From assembly GCF_003003235.1 (NCBI RefSeq), contig NZ_PVUE01000018.1, positions 1-64,000 of the forward strand: a stretch of 64,000 nt of DNA. The letters are read 5' to 3'. Made by a program: the position numbers and the translations under genes. Source of the DNA: Antricoccus suffuscus. Lineage in GTDB: Bacteria; Actinomycetota; Actinomycetes; Mycobacteriales; Antricoccaceae. A model generated the notes under the pieces. That model saw only the letters and a list, made by a program, of their open reading frames with translations, did not search any database and had not been told where the DNA came from. Below, one piece after another: positions 16,436-24,474 of this stretch (the stretch's first letter is position 1; each line of letters starts with the position of its first letter).

Positions 16436-17485
16436 TCACCCCGGCATCGAGTTGGACATCCGCCTTCGCGCTTCCCTATGGAGATTTACGGGCGTTGCGT
16501 CGAGAACGCGCCTGGTCATTTCTGCGATAAAGCGTCCAGGCTGCAGCCCCGCAGGCACGAGGTCGAACCGAATAGTTACGAGAGGAAGGTTGGCCATGGC
16601 GGTTTCGACTGCGCCGACTTCGATAGTCCCCTCGGTCGCTGCGACACTGGTATCGGTGTCAGGTTCGTCAATAGTGACGCCGGCCTCGGTGAGTGCGCCT
16701 TTGCCGTCCCCGGCATCATCGTCGCTTCCTTCGACGGCGTTGTCGTCGGCGTATTCCATGACGATGAGCGTCACTGCGTGGTACGCGTCGTCTTCGCGGC
16801 CAAGCTTTTGCAGAAGGTCGACCAGCCACTCGGCTATACCCGGTGATTCGTTGAAGATCGTGGACCGAAGACCGTACATGAACCCAAGTGCTGCCAGCGG
16901 ATGTCGTAGGCGAAGATTTTTGGCATCGCCATACGATTCTTCGACACGGTTGGCAGCGTTGTTTCCGAAACTTGAATCCATGCGCTTCGTGCTGATAAGC
17001 AGCTCAGGACCAGCGACCCAGTTCGACATCACAACATCGACCTGCTTCAGATAATTCTTACCGAGAATGCTCGCGCTCGACGCCGCTGCACCGGCGGGCG
17101 GTGTGGCCCCCCGGAGCCGGTTCCAGAGCGCTTCCCGCTCCGGTTTGGTGACTTTTTGCAGAAGGCTGACAATGGGTGCCGGAAGAACTCTCGGCGCGGA
17201 CGGCCTCGGCCACACGGCGTCACTATCGAACCCGGCTCTACGTAGTTCGTACGACGTCCACACGTCAAGAGCCAGCGCTGGTACACCTGTTCTCGGCACG
17301 GCCCTCAAATAAAGCGGCACACCGAGAAGCCTGGTGAGCACGTCGAAATCTGGCGTGTAGACGAGCGCGCCGGATGCGGGGTCTCGCGTCCATGGATCGG
17401 AGTGGTCACCGTTGGGCGCGGCCTCTTGGACAATGTGATCGAAAATCGCCCACGCCTTGGCCTTTGCCGATGGTTCAGCGGCCAC
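16436..17485 (-). CDS. Probable type II restriction endonuclease of R-M system 2
   Basis: This 349-residue protein is encoded directly after an m6A methylase, overlapping it by 11 bp, which is the usual arrangement of a type II R-M pair. A central block GPELLISTKRMDSSFGNN followed by NRVEESYGDAKNLRLRHPLAALGF looks like a conserved nuclease core, with Glu-x-Ser-Thr-Lys as a possible PD-(D/E)xK variant. I cannot name the recognition sequence. The SalI/XamI-like pairing of an Eco57I-class methylase with a ~320-350-residue nuclease is the nearest analogy. Assignment rests on context more than motif. Confidence 0.65.
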   Translation of the reverse strand: MAAEPSAKAKAWAIFDHIVQEAAPNGDHSDPWTRDPASGALVYTPDFDVLTRLLGVPLYLRAVPRTGVPALALDVWTSYELRRAGFDSDAVWPRPSAPRVLPAPIVSLLQKVTKPEREALWNRLRGATPPAGAAASSASILGKNYLKQVDVVMSNWVAGPELLISTKRMDSSFGNNAANRVEESYGDAKNLRLRHPLAALGFMYGLRSTIFNESPGIAEWLVDLLQKLGREDDAYHAVTLIVMEYADDNAVEGSDDDAGDGKGALTEAGVTIDEPDTDTSVAATEGTIEVGAVETAMANLPLVTIRFDLVPAGLQPGRFIAEMTRRVLDATPVNLHREARRRMSNSMPG

Positions 17486-19154
17486 GATCTGACCTCGATG
17501 CTCTCCTCGTGGCCATCATGGTCCGAGCGGTTCGAACATTGCGGAGGTCGGTCTTGGTGACCAATCCGCTATCTAACAAGAGAGTCTGATCAACCATGGC
17601 GACCGCCTCCATTAGATTCCCGGACCGCAGTAGTTTTGCTACGCACTCCTTAATCGCTCCTAATTCGCTCGCCCGCGCCTGAACTAGACTTGGTGTCGGC
17701 ATCGCCCAGACATCTGCTTCCCGTGGCTCGATCTTGAGGATGCCGCCGCCGTAGGAGCGGCCGACCATCTCGGCACTGAGCAACGTCACCGAATTCAGAC
17801 TCGCCAGTGGTAATAAATCTCGGCCGAGTTCGTTCACGCTCGGCTTGAGATAGACCCCGTGTACCGAATTGAGATGATGCGCTCCCGCGTCATTTGTCGA
17901 TAGTCGTGGCGTGTCAGCGTTCATGCAGGTCAGCAGCAAATCGGCCGGCGCAAGTAGCGGTACGCGGTACCAAGGTGTGCGTACGCGGCATTTATAAGCC
18001 TGGTCGACACCCGCAAGATGGCCCGCGGTGATATATGCCTTTGCTGCAGCGGACGGCTCTGCAGCCGGACGGAAAAGCCAAGTTGCGCGTCCGTTGCGCC
18101 CAAGCTGTCTCATCATCCCAGCAGAGAGGGACAGATCGCGCAGATGCGTGCTACCTGGCGGCGACAACCGCAAGAGATCCTTTCGGGGTAGTCCCAGCTC
18201 GGTCACACGCGCGGGCGAAAGGGCGAAGAAGCTGTTGTTGCCTGTCACCATTCCAAGCGTTGTATCGCCCCAAGTCTCGAGGTGCGTGAAGTGACCCGCT
18301 TGTTTGAGAGACCGGAGTGGCTCGATTGCGTCCGGGTCAACTAGCAAACCGGTCCATTTCGCAGACGGATCCAACGGTGCCCACCTCAATGGTGTACTCA
18401 GGCTGGCAAGCGCTTCGGCGTCTTGTGCCTGGTAGATCGTTGCATGGTCGGTCGGACCTTCATTGAAGCCTTCCGCGAGCAGCAGCAGCACGTCCGCCTC
18501 GGCTTCTGGAAACACCTGCTCGGTGAAGAGCACGAGTTGGACTGATTTGAACCGTTCGAATAAGAATTTCCTGACGGCGGCGGCATAGTTAACACCGAGT
18601 AGTTCTGCTGGAAGAACCAGGCCGAGTCTGCCGCCTTTCTTGAGGAAGAGCGCCGAATGCACCGTGAAGGCTGCCCAGCTTGAAGCGAGGCCGGTCAGGG
18701 ATACACCTGCCTTTAGTGCCGCCGCTCTAGATCTTGCTCGCGACTCACCCGAAAACTCTTGGTAGCGGATGTAGGGCGGATTTCCGATCACGGCGGAGTA
18801 GCTGGCAGTGGGTTCCAGGAGGAAAAAGTCACTCCCGGTGATCGTCGCGTGTCCCCCAGCTTTGCGCACCCGCGCCCGTGCGATGCGTGCGCTGCGTGCA
18901 TGAATCTCAACTCCACGCACCTTCGGCGTCATCGTCTCGCCGTCGGCAAGCTCGCGCATGCGACGAACGGCCTCCACAAGGAAAACAGCGTCACCTGCCG
19001 AGGGTTCCAAAACTGAGTCATGGGGATCGCGAACGGCCCATTCGACTATGAATCTGCTTATCGCAGCAGGAGTGAAGAATGCACCTCGCGCCTTGCGCAG
19101 CTTGGCGGTGTCGAGGGCGCTCGGGCGGGTTACGGTCACGTCGCCATTGTGCAT
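17475..19154 (-). CDS. Adenine-specific DNA methyltransferase of R-M system 2
   Basis: This 559-residue N6-adenine methylase has RGAFFTP (motif X, ~23-29), LEPSAGDA for SAM binding (49-56) and the catalytic NPPY (125-128), the gamma-class order found in Eco57I/SalI/XhoI-type enzymes. The long C-terminal half (to ~559) would hold the target recognition domain. It protects host DNA from the endonuclease encoded immediately downstream. Upstream at 19155-19214 there is only a short gap before the frameshifted small gene, so the promoter is probably there. Confidence 0.9.
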   Translation of the reverse strand: MHNGDVTVTRPSALDTAKLRKARGAFFTPAAISRFIVEWAVRDPHDSVLEPSAGDAVFLVEAVRRMRELADGETMTPKVRGVEIHARSARIARARVRKAGGHATITGSDFFLLEPTASYSAVIGNPPYIRYQEFSGESRARSRAAALKAGVSLTGLASSWAAFTVHSALFLKKGGRLGLVLPAELLGVNYAAAVRKFLFERFKSVQLVLFTEQVFPEAEADVLLLLAEGFNEGPTDHATIYQAQDAEALASLSTPLRWAPLDPSAKWTGLLVDPDAIEPLRSLKQAGHFTHLETWGDTTLGMVTGNNSFFALSPARVTELGLPRKDLLRLSPPGSTHLRDLSLSAGMMRQLGRNGRATWLFRPAAEPSAAAKAYITAGHLAGVDQAYKCRVRTPWYRVPLLAPADLLLTCMNADTPRLSTNDAGAHHLNSVHGVYLKPSVNELGRDLLPLASLNSVTLLSAEMVGRSYGGGILKIEPREADVWAMPTPSLVQARASELGAIKECVAKLLRSGNLMEAVAMVDQTLLLDSGLVTKTDLRNVRTARTMMATRRASRSDRGR

Positions 19155-19214
19155 GACCCGTGTGACATCTCCGAGACGACGTCCCGCGATGTCTCGATTG
19201 TCTATCTGTTGCTC

Positions 19215-19731
19215 TCAAGGAGAAGCTTTCCGGCATGTTTCTCTGCCACGCAGCGCTGCACCCCACGCGGAGTCCGTCCATCTTCCGCTAGGCAGGCCGA
19301 GGTGGGCGCGGAGACCAGCGGCGTGGTCGGTGAGCCAGCCAGGATCGATGGTCGCGAGATAGCGGCTCGCGGTGTCCTCTACCTGCGCGGTAGGGGCTGA
19401 CTCGAGCATGCCGGCGCCGATCGCGGCGTACAGCACGTCCGCGACCCGGCGATGCCGCCACGCGGCCGGCGACTCGTAGCCACGCGCGACGTACACCAGC
19501 TCGGTGATCGCGTCGAGATCCTGGCCGGGTGTGACGAGTAGCCGCGCGTCTGCGCCGTCGGCGCGGTCTCCCCTGCGGTACCGGCCCGCACCGGCTCGTG
19601 TCGGCACGTCCCATGCCTCATCATCGGCTTTGCCGATATACCTGCCATCCCCCGCGTACACGCCGCCGGCAGGCTGTCGTTCGTGGTGGGCGGCGATGCG
19701 TTCGGCGGCCGCGATGAGGTCCCCCGCTCAC
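19215..19731 (-). pseudogene. Small unknown gene, frameshifted in a G-run
   Basis: The main frame encodes an accessory protein with ITELVYVARGYESPAAWRHRR and PGWLTDHAAGLRAHLGLP. Upstream of 19661 the same protein continues back (AAAERIAAHHERQ) but reaches a stop. A good start, GTG at 19731 with GGAGG before it, lies in another frame. Removing one G from the five-G run near 19720-19724 would join them, so there is either a one-base insertion or a sequencing error. A paralogue relic sits at 16177-16435. Function is unknown. Confidence 0.6.
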
Positions 19732-19898
19732 CCTCCGGATGCCCGCTCTAGGCCGGCAGTGGGCTCTGTGGCGTAGCGACGTTGTGCACCCATGAGCGCT
19801 AGCGTACGCCACCACATCGAACGGGTGTGCGATGGTCTTTTGAGCGGCCAGCCCAGGCTAGTCGGTGTTCGTGTAGCGGCGTGCGACGACGCGAGCGG

Positions 19899-20075
19899 CT
19901 ACCCCGATGGTTCCGCCCATGACGCAGGAAAGACCCATGCGTACGCGTGTTGCCAGTCCTTCTGCCAGGCAACGATGAGCACGACGAAGCTGAGAGTGCC
20001 GACGAGAAGCCCGATGTCGCTGAGTCGGTTGAAGATGTGGGCGAGCAGCTCGGGCTCGGTGCGCCGGGATCTCAT
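19899..20075 (-). CDS. Small membrane protein, probably frameshifted
   Basis: This 58-residue frame begins with an ATG overlapping the previous gene's stop (ATGA) and carries one clear transmembrane helix (IGLLVGTLSFVVLIVAW). Just past residue 45 another frame takes over with GLSCVMGGTIGVAARVVARRY and a stop at 19858. This looks like the expected second helix, so the intact ancestor was probably a two-TM protein of ~75 residues ending at 19858. The family is unknown. Confidence 0.5.
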   Translation of the reverse strand: MRSRRTEPELLAHIFNRLSDIGLLVGTLSFVVLIVAWQKDWQHAYAWVFPASWAEPSG

Positions 20076-20284
20076 GCGTTCTGCCCGACACGTTCTGATG
20101 CTTCGCGGGCGGTGATCGCGTGTGCGCCGTCGGGTACGTCGGCGGCGCGACCGAGGGCGCGCCATTGCTGCTGGTCATACACCGCCAGGGTGCCGTCGTC
20201 GGTGACGCGGAGTAGTCGGCCGCAGGGATAGGCCATCGTGGCCGCGGTGCGGTAGTACGTCGCGTCTGTGTCGGCGGTACGCAT
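20072..20284 (-). CDS. Small hypothetical protein
   Basis: This 70-residue protein (MRTADTDATYYRTAATMAYP...) contains a short beta-rich middle (LLRVTDDGTLAVYDQQQW). Translation is coupled to the membrane-protein gene by a 4-base ATGA overlap. AAGG lies 8 nt before the ATG. The context (SSB and other plasmid genes upstream on the same strand) suggests a plasmid-backbone gene; no family is recognised. Confidence 0.55.
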   Translation of the reverse strand: MRTADTDATYYRTAATMAYPCGRLLRVTDDGTLAVYDQQQWRALGRAADVPDGAHAITAREASERVGQNA

Positions 20285-20325
20285 CCTCGATCACCTTCCC
20301 TGTACTCGGTCTCGGTAGCGATGGC

Positions 20326-20363
20326 GTCTCGCCCGCTGCGGAGGCGGTTCGCGCGGGCGAGAC
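20326..20363. other. 10-bp perfect hairpin upstream of the 70-residue gene
   Basis: GTCTCGCCCG (20326-20335) pairs perfectly with CGGGCGAGAC (20354-20363) around an 18-nt loop, about 40 bp before the ATG at 20284. It may be a leader attenuator or an operator. Confidence 0.5.
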
Positions 20364-20448
20364 ACCAAGTCTGTGACGGTCTGTCTTGCGGGTGGTTTCG
20401 TCGTTGATCATTTCGCACCCGGCCGACATTCTCACGGCAGCCGGCCGA

Positions 20449-20476
20449 GGTAGGCCGCACTATTGGCTGGCCTACC
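20449..20476 (-). terminator. Hairpin after ssb
   Basis: GGTAGGCC/GGCCTACC arms (20449-20456, 20469-20476) with a 12-nt loop lie 14-41 nt past the ssb stop. No T-run follows, as is common in actinobacterial terminators. Confidence 0.5.
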
Positions 20477-20489
20477 CCCGGGGCTTTGG

Positions 20490-20888
20490 TTAGAACTGCG
20501 AGGCTGGTTCGCTGATCTCGTTATCGCTCCTGCGTTCGGCCTTGTGCACGGCCGCGGTGGCGTACTTCAAGCTGGCGGCGACGTTGTACGCGGTGATGGT
20601 GTTCCGGCTACGCTGCTGGCCGGTGGTCTTGTCCTCCCAGGTATGGGTGCGAATCACGCCGGTCACGATGACCCCGTTGCCCTTGCAGAGACTGGTCGCG
20701 ACGTTCTCGCCAAGGGTCTTCCACGCCTCGATGTCGTGGTAGGTCGCGGGTGCATCGACCCACTCCCCTGCCTTCTTCTCGCGGTTGTTGACCGCGACAG
20801 CGAACGTGGCGAGGGCGTGACCACTCGGCGTGAATTTTAGCTCTGGGTCTGCGACGAGATTTCCTTCGACGGTGAGTGTGGTGCTCAT
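20490..20888 (-). CDS. ssb: Single-stranded DNA-binding protein (plasmid type)
   Basis: This OB-fold protein of 132 residues coats ssDNA. The N-terminus (TTLTVEGNLVADPELKFTPSGHALATFAVAVNN) is a classic SSB start, and the basic/aromatic strands continue to YNVAASL. The usual acidic C-terminal tip is missing; the protein ends EPASQF, so interaction with host repair partners may be weak. The ATG at 20888 has AAGGAG 6 nt upstream. Mobile elements often carry such an SSB to protect the incoming strand during conjugation. Confidence 0.93.
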   Translation of the reverse strand: MSTTLTVEGNLVADPELKFTPSGHALATFAVAVNNREKKAGEWVDAPATYHDIEAWKTLGENVATSLCKGNGVIVTGVIRTHTWEDKTTGQQRSRNTITAYNVAASLKYATAAVHKAERRSDNEISEPASQF

Positions 20889-21177
20889 GACTTGCTCCTT
20901 ACGTTGGTTGCGGGTGTCCGGTTTGGTCACCTGATCGGTGCTGTCCTTGCTCCGATATCAAGCCAAATTCTGTGGTGGTGAGCGGAGCCAAGGGCGCGTA
21001 GCGGTCCGCAGGAGAAATCCGCGAGGAAATAAGCGACGTAGGAGCGCCGAGTGGATTTGTCCGGAGGACTTCCCCTTGGTGAAGCGATCCACCGTGAAAG
21101 AATTGGCGATTCGGAGCAAGGATGTGCCGCGTGCGGCCACAAGGGGTAGCGCGCCCGGAGGGCGGCCTGACTAGTTT
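20889..21177. other. Gene-free stretch upstream of ssb
   Basis: This 289-bp gap presumably carries the ssb promoter. No credible gene or strong repeat was seen. A poorly supported basic frame on the + strand (20938-21174) looks like chance. Confidence 0.4.
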
Positions 21178-21441
21178 TCAGGCGTGCTGCGGGTCGGGCC
21201 AGCGCAGGCTGAGGGTGTCGGTGTGCCCGTGGTGGTGGCTGATCCAGACCCGGTCGCACGTGCGGCCGTCCTCATCGACGAGCTCGAGCCCGATGTCGAC
21301 GGTCTCGTCGCTGGCGGCGAGAACGTCCCGGATGTCGATGCTGGCACGGCAGAACGCGCGTAGCGCGCCTGACCAGTCGCGGTGGCGGCTGATGGTGGTG
21401 CTGACCGCGTCTTGCAGGTCGAGCGTGCGGATCTGGTACAT
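21178..21441 (-). CDS. Small hypothetical protein
   Basis: This 87-residue protein starts MYQIRTLDLQDAV and contains a conserved-looking block (DIGLELVDEDGRTCDRVWI) followed by HHHGHTD. It has GAGGAAAG before the ATG at 21441. The composition is coding-like but no family is recognised. It is one of a run of small minus-strand genes in the plasmid backbone. Confidence 0.55.
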   Translation of the reverse strand: MYQIRTLDLQDAVSTTISRHRDWSGALRAFCRASIDIRDVLAASDETVDIGLELVDEDGRTCDRVWISHHHGHTDTLSLRWPDPQHA

Positions 21442-21514
21442 GGTGCGCTTCTTTCCTCGTGGAGTTCGGGTGGCATTTCGTCCACTGTCGCTGAGCGGGG
21501 CGCGGCGAATGTGG

Positions 21515-21557
21515 TTGTCCACAGCCTGCGGGCGCGCCACTTCCGGCGTGTGGATAA
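21515..21557. promoter_or_regulatory. Two DnaA-box-like 9-mers
   Basis: TTGTCCACA at 21515-21523 (+) and TTATCCACA on the minus strand at 21549-21557 (the exact consensus) lie 34 bp apart in a gene-free gap. They may mark a DnaA-dependent origin or regulated promoter; chance cannot be excluded. Confidence 0.4.
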
Positions 21558-21566
21558 CGCCCCGGA

Positions 21567-21598
21567 GGGGGTGCCCACCTGGTATGGCGGGCACCCCC
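21567..21598 (-). terminator. Perfect 10-bp hairpin after the 174-residue gene
   Basis: GGGGGTGCCC and GGGCACCCCC flank a 12-nt loop, directly past the stop of the minus-strand gene ending at 21609. It is a probable terminator without a U-run. Confidence 0.55.
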
Positions 21599-21608
21599 TG
21601 TTACCGCC

Positions 21609-22133
21609 CTATCGCGTGTGACCGGCGCGCTGCCGGCGGCGCTGAATGGCGTGCCCGTTCGCCTGCGGCAGGTCGATCGGGTCGGTGAATGTCGGCCGGG
21701 CGAGGTGGTGCGCGTGTGACCAGGCCTCCAGCATGCTGGTGATGGCGCGTTGGTCGTAGGCGCGGACGGTGACCGCGTCAACGGCGACTTCGACGTAGGC
21801 CCGTTCCCCGACGGCGCTGGGCATCCCGACGACGGTGGGGATGCTGTACCCGTTGCAGCTGGCCATGATCGCGATGGTCCCGATCGCGAGCTGCATCGGC
21901 TCGGTGACTCGCGCGGTGAGCGGTACCTCGGCCTCGACCGCGCGCAGGTCGCGGGCGATGGCCCAGCCTTCGGCCCAGGCCTCGACGGCACCGGGCTCGG
22001 TGCAGACGATCTGCAGCTGCCCGGCTTGGACGGTGACGTGCGGGAATTCGTCACTGGTCATGGTGTGACTACTGACAGCGACTTTCTGGGTGCCGGCGAT
22101 GCTGAGGGCGACTCGGCTGATGTAGGTGCTCAT
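21609..22133 (-). CDS. Hypothetical plasmid-backbone protein
   Basis: This 174-residue protein (MSTYISRVALSIAGTQK...) has alternating beta-like segments (FPHVTVQAGQLQIVC, AYVEVAVDAVTVRAYD) and no membrane segment or signal peptide. The family is not recognised. It is a lone gene between the terminator hairpin (21567-21598) and the palindrome-rich gap upstream. Confidence 0.6.
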   Translation of the reverse strand: MSTYISRVALSIAGTQKVAVSSHTMTSDEFPHVTVQAGQLQIVCTEPGAVEAWAEGWAIARDLRAVEAEVPLTARVTEPMQLAIGTIAIMASCNGYSIPTVVGMPSAVGERAYVEVAVDAVTVRAYDQRAITSMLEAWSHAHHLARPTFTDPIDLPQANGHAIQRRRQRAGHTR

Positions 22134-22566
22134 GGTGGGACCTGCTTTCTGCCCTCGATGTAGTGCCGGTGTTTCCGGCTGGGTGAAGGCAGTGATGGGG
22201 AGCCGGTCGAGGGTGGGCTGTCCAGGCCGTAGAGTCGCCGCCCGGGCCAGGGATATAAGCGCAGCGCCCCGGGCCGGGTGGTGGCGTGCCTTGACAGGTC
22301 GGGCCCCAGACCGGCTTCACTGAGACGACTTCCCACAGCCCAAAACTGGACCACGCGGGCCTTTTCCGGTCGGTGAGTGCCGCCGGCCGCTCCCCTGTTG
22401 TTCTTTCTCGCCGCTGCGATCGAGCCCGCGAGTGAGTCGTGTCGAGCTAGCGAGACTCCTTATAGGAGTGGATTGTCTGAGCGGCTAGCGAAGCCCGATC
22501 ACACCACCGGCTAGCCGGTAGTGCGCGGCCGGCGATGGAGGTGACTGCACTGCCGGTCGGGATCGC
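22134..22566. other. 433-bp gene-free stretch with GCTAGC iterations and palindromes
   Basis: No gene fits here. Three GCTAGC cores occur at 22446-22451, 22484-22489 and 22510-22515. The last is the centre of a 22-bp near-perfect palindrome (22502-22523, CACCACCGGCTAGCCGG...). An inverted repeat ACTCCT-TAT-AGGAGT is at 22455-22469. Dense symmetry next to the toxin-antitoxin and SSB genes suggests a protein-binding or origin/transfer site. Confidence 0.45.
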
Positions 22567-23250
22567 TCAGAAGATGCGTAGCCCGAACTCGTCGGCGACG
22601 AGCAGGAGGTCGGGATCGTCCAGGTCGATGGTGCGCCCGCGGCGCTGCGTTACCTGTGTGCCGTCGAATACGGCCCAGCATTCATGGTTCCCTAGTCGTG
22701 AGACGTAGCGGATGCCGGCGTACAACGCGTTGCCCTGCTCGTCGCTGGCCGCGTACGCCCATCCGGCGACGAGCCTGGTGACCAGGCGGTTGGGTCCGCG
22801 TACGGCGGCGACGTCAATTTCGTTGACGCCTAACGCCGTGAGGTCTGCCGCGAGCTGCGCGGTGAGGAAGGTGTGCGTGGCCGCGGCCTCGATATCGAGG
22901 AACGGCAGCGCCTGGTGAAGGTCTACATCGACCAGCAGCCGCCGGTGCCGCCAGTCGGCCGGGACCGCGCCGGCGACGAGAAAACTGGGATCTTCACCCC
23001 GGACGGCGTCGATGATCCGTGCGGACGGCCGGTACCGGGCGAGGGTCTCGGCGTAGCAGCCGCTGGGGGTACTGGCCAGATAGAGCACTCCCCCGCCGGG
23101 TACGTCGAACCGGTTTCCCGATCTGGCCATGAGGGCATCGGCGGCGTGGATGTAGGAGAAATCAAGGAGTCGGTCAGAACGTGCCACTCGAAACAGTGGA
23201 CCTGATGCTTGTGCCTCGCGGGGCAGGACTGCGGAGCTGGGTGTCGACAC
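22567..23250 (-). CDS. RES-domain toxin (NAD+ phosphorylase-like)
   Basis: This 227-residue protein is of the RES family, whose characterised member MbcT of Mycobacterium tuberculosis destroys NAD+. The N-terminal RVARSDR and SGNRFDVPGGGVLYLAS carry conserved Arg and Tyr, and the C-terminal half has RYVSRLGNHECWAVF. Its partner antitoxin gene lies immediately upstream (16-bp gap), the MbcA-MbcT order. A decayed paralogue is at 12-200. It probably helps keep the element in the population. Confidence 0.88.
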   Translation of the reverse strand: MSTPSSAVLPREAQASGPLFRVARSDRLLDFSYIHAADALMARSGNRFDVPGGGVLYLASTPSGCYAETLARYRPSARIIDAVRGEDPSFLVAGAVPADWRHRRLLVDVDLHQALPFLDIEAAATHTFLTAQLAADLTALGVNEIDVAAVRGPNRLVTRLVAGWAYAASDEQGNALYAGIRYVSRLGNHECWAVFDGTQVTQRRGRTIDLDDPDLLLVADEFGLRIF

Positions 23251-23265
23251 TCTGGAATAGTTCCG

Positions 23266-23664
23266 TTATCCGCCTTGCACGAACGCACGTGCCGCGGCCA
23301 TGACATCACGCTTACGGTCTTCTGCGAGGGCTTCGGCCGGAGACGCGTCATCGAGTTGCGGGTTCATGCCCATGAACCACGCGCGCACGGTGGGTGGTGA
23401 TTCCACGGCTTGCAGTAGCTGGAATATCTGAAATGCGGCGCGGAGGCGCTGTTCGTACGCCTCGCGTGGCCTCTGACCGTCGCTGTTGATCCAGCGGTGC
23501 ACTGTTTTGGTGTCGACTCCGGCAATGAACGCGGTGAGTTTCGGTCCGAGGCTTTCGGAGAGGAATTTCACGATCTCGGTGAAGTCGACTCGGATGGCCT
23601 GGGCATGGGCTTTGTCGTATCGGGTTCGGTCTCGCGACCGGACTCCGTCTGCAACGCTAGTCAT
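23266..23664 (-). CDS. Xre/MbcA/ParS-type antitoxin
   Basis: This 132-residue protein has an Xre-like helix-turn-helix (LTAFIAGVDTKTVHRWINSDG) and a C-terminal toxin-binding region that ends AARAFVQGG, like the ARNFI-GG ends of MbcA proteins. It neutralises the RES toxin encoded directly downstream and presumably represses the shared promoter in the 23665-23961 gap. Confidence 0.87.
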   Translation of the reverse strand: MTSVADGVRSRDRTRYDKAHAQAIRVDFTEIVKFLSESLGPKLTAFIAGVDTKTVHRWINSDGQRPREAYEQRLRAAFQIFQLLQAVESPPTVRAWFMGMNPQLDDASPAEALAEDRKRDVMAAARAFVQGG

Positions 23665-23961
23665 GACCGTCCCCTTAATATCGGGTTAATGCGACAGTTA
23701 TGCGTGTCATTTGTCTGATCGTACGCCTCCTTCAGATGTTTCGATGTATGCAACGGTGCGCTTGATATGTAAGAACGTTCATCCGAGTCGTGGGGTGAGG
23801 CACTCGATAACCGCGCCGATCGTCTTTTTTGGATACCCTGCGTGGACGTTGCGTAATTTCGTTACGTCGCGTTCAGTTTCGTTACGGCGTCGGCTGACCG
23901 CGCTCTTCGCCGCGTCTTCATGCGCGGTGAATACGGTCCGCGTGGGTCGAGCTCGCCGGGC

Positions 23962-24474
23962 TTAGCGAAGTTCAAGCCGTAGCGCTGCTGCGAAGACTTC
24001 TCCCCTATCGAGCCCGGTTTTCTTGCATAGTGCGGTGATCGCCGCGGTTTGGCTGTCGGTGATCCGAATGCTTGTCTGGACCTTGCTGACCGTGGGTCGG
24101 GCGGCCTGCGGGATGGTAAATAGTCCACCGGTGACCTCTTGCGGGGTCTCATGTCCGTCGAGTATCCGCTCATGGTGGGTATTTATTGCATTCAAGAGAA
24201 ATGCGGTGAGTGTTTCGCCGCGTTCGGCGGCACGGTCTTTGCCGCGTCGGTGCAGGTCCCGTGGGAGCGAGTAAGTGATCTGGCGGAGGTATTCACGACG
24301 TTCCACGGGACGTGAGGCTTTGGCCGGACTGGGCGTCTCCGATTCTTTGTCCGGGGTTCGCACAGGCGCCTGGGCCGTCGAAGTCGTCGTTTCGGCTGTG
24401 ACCTGTCCCGTCGGCGTCGCGCGTTTGCGGCGCAGTGTGGTGGCGAGGTCTGGTAGCGCGGTCGGGGTTGTCAT
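23962..24474 (-). CDS. RHH-type ParB-like partition protein
   Basis: This 170-residue protein is encoded right after ParA with a 4-base overlap, the standard parAB arrangement of small-centromere systems. The N-terminal ~55 residues are disordered and Pro/Thr-rich. A basic block (RREYLRQITYSLPRDLHRRGKDRAAERGETLTAF, described here in parts) and a C-terminal helical pair (VQTSIRI, then GLDRGEVFAAALRL) resemble ribbon-helix-helix proteins. The centromere is probably in the repeat-bearing gap upstream of parA. Confidence 0.65.
   Translation of the reverse strand: MTTPTALPDLATTLRRKRATPTGQVTAETTTSTAQAPVRTPDKESETPSPAKASRPVERREYLRQITYSLPRDLHRRGKDRAAERGETLTAFLLNAINTHHERILDGHETPQEVTGGLFTIPQAARPTVSKVQTSIRITDSQTAAITALCKKTGLDRGEVFAAALRLELR

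Noticed and set aside
20938-21174. Basic 78-residue frame upstream of ssb
   Set aside because: No ribosome site and Arg-rich random composition; kept as gene-free DNA.
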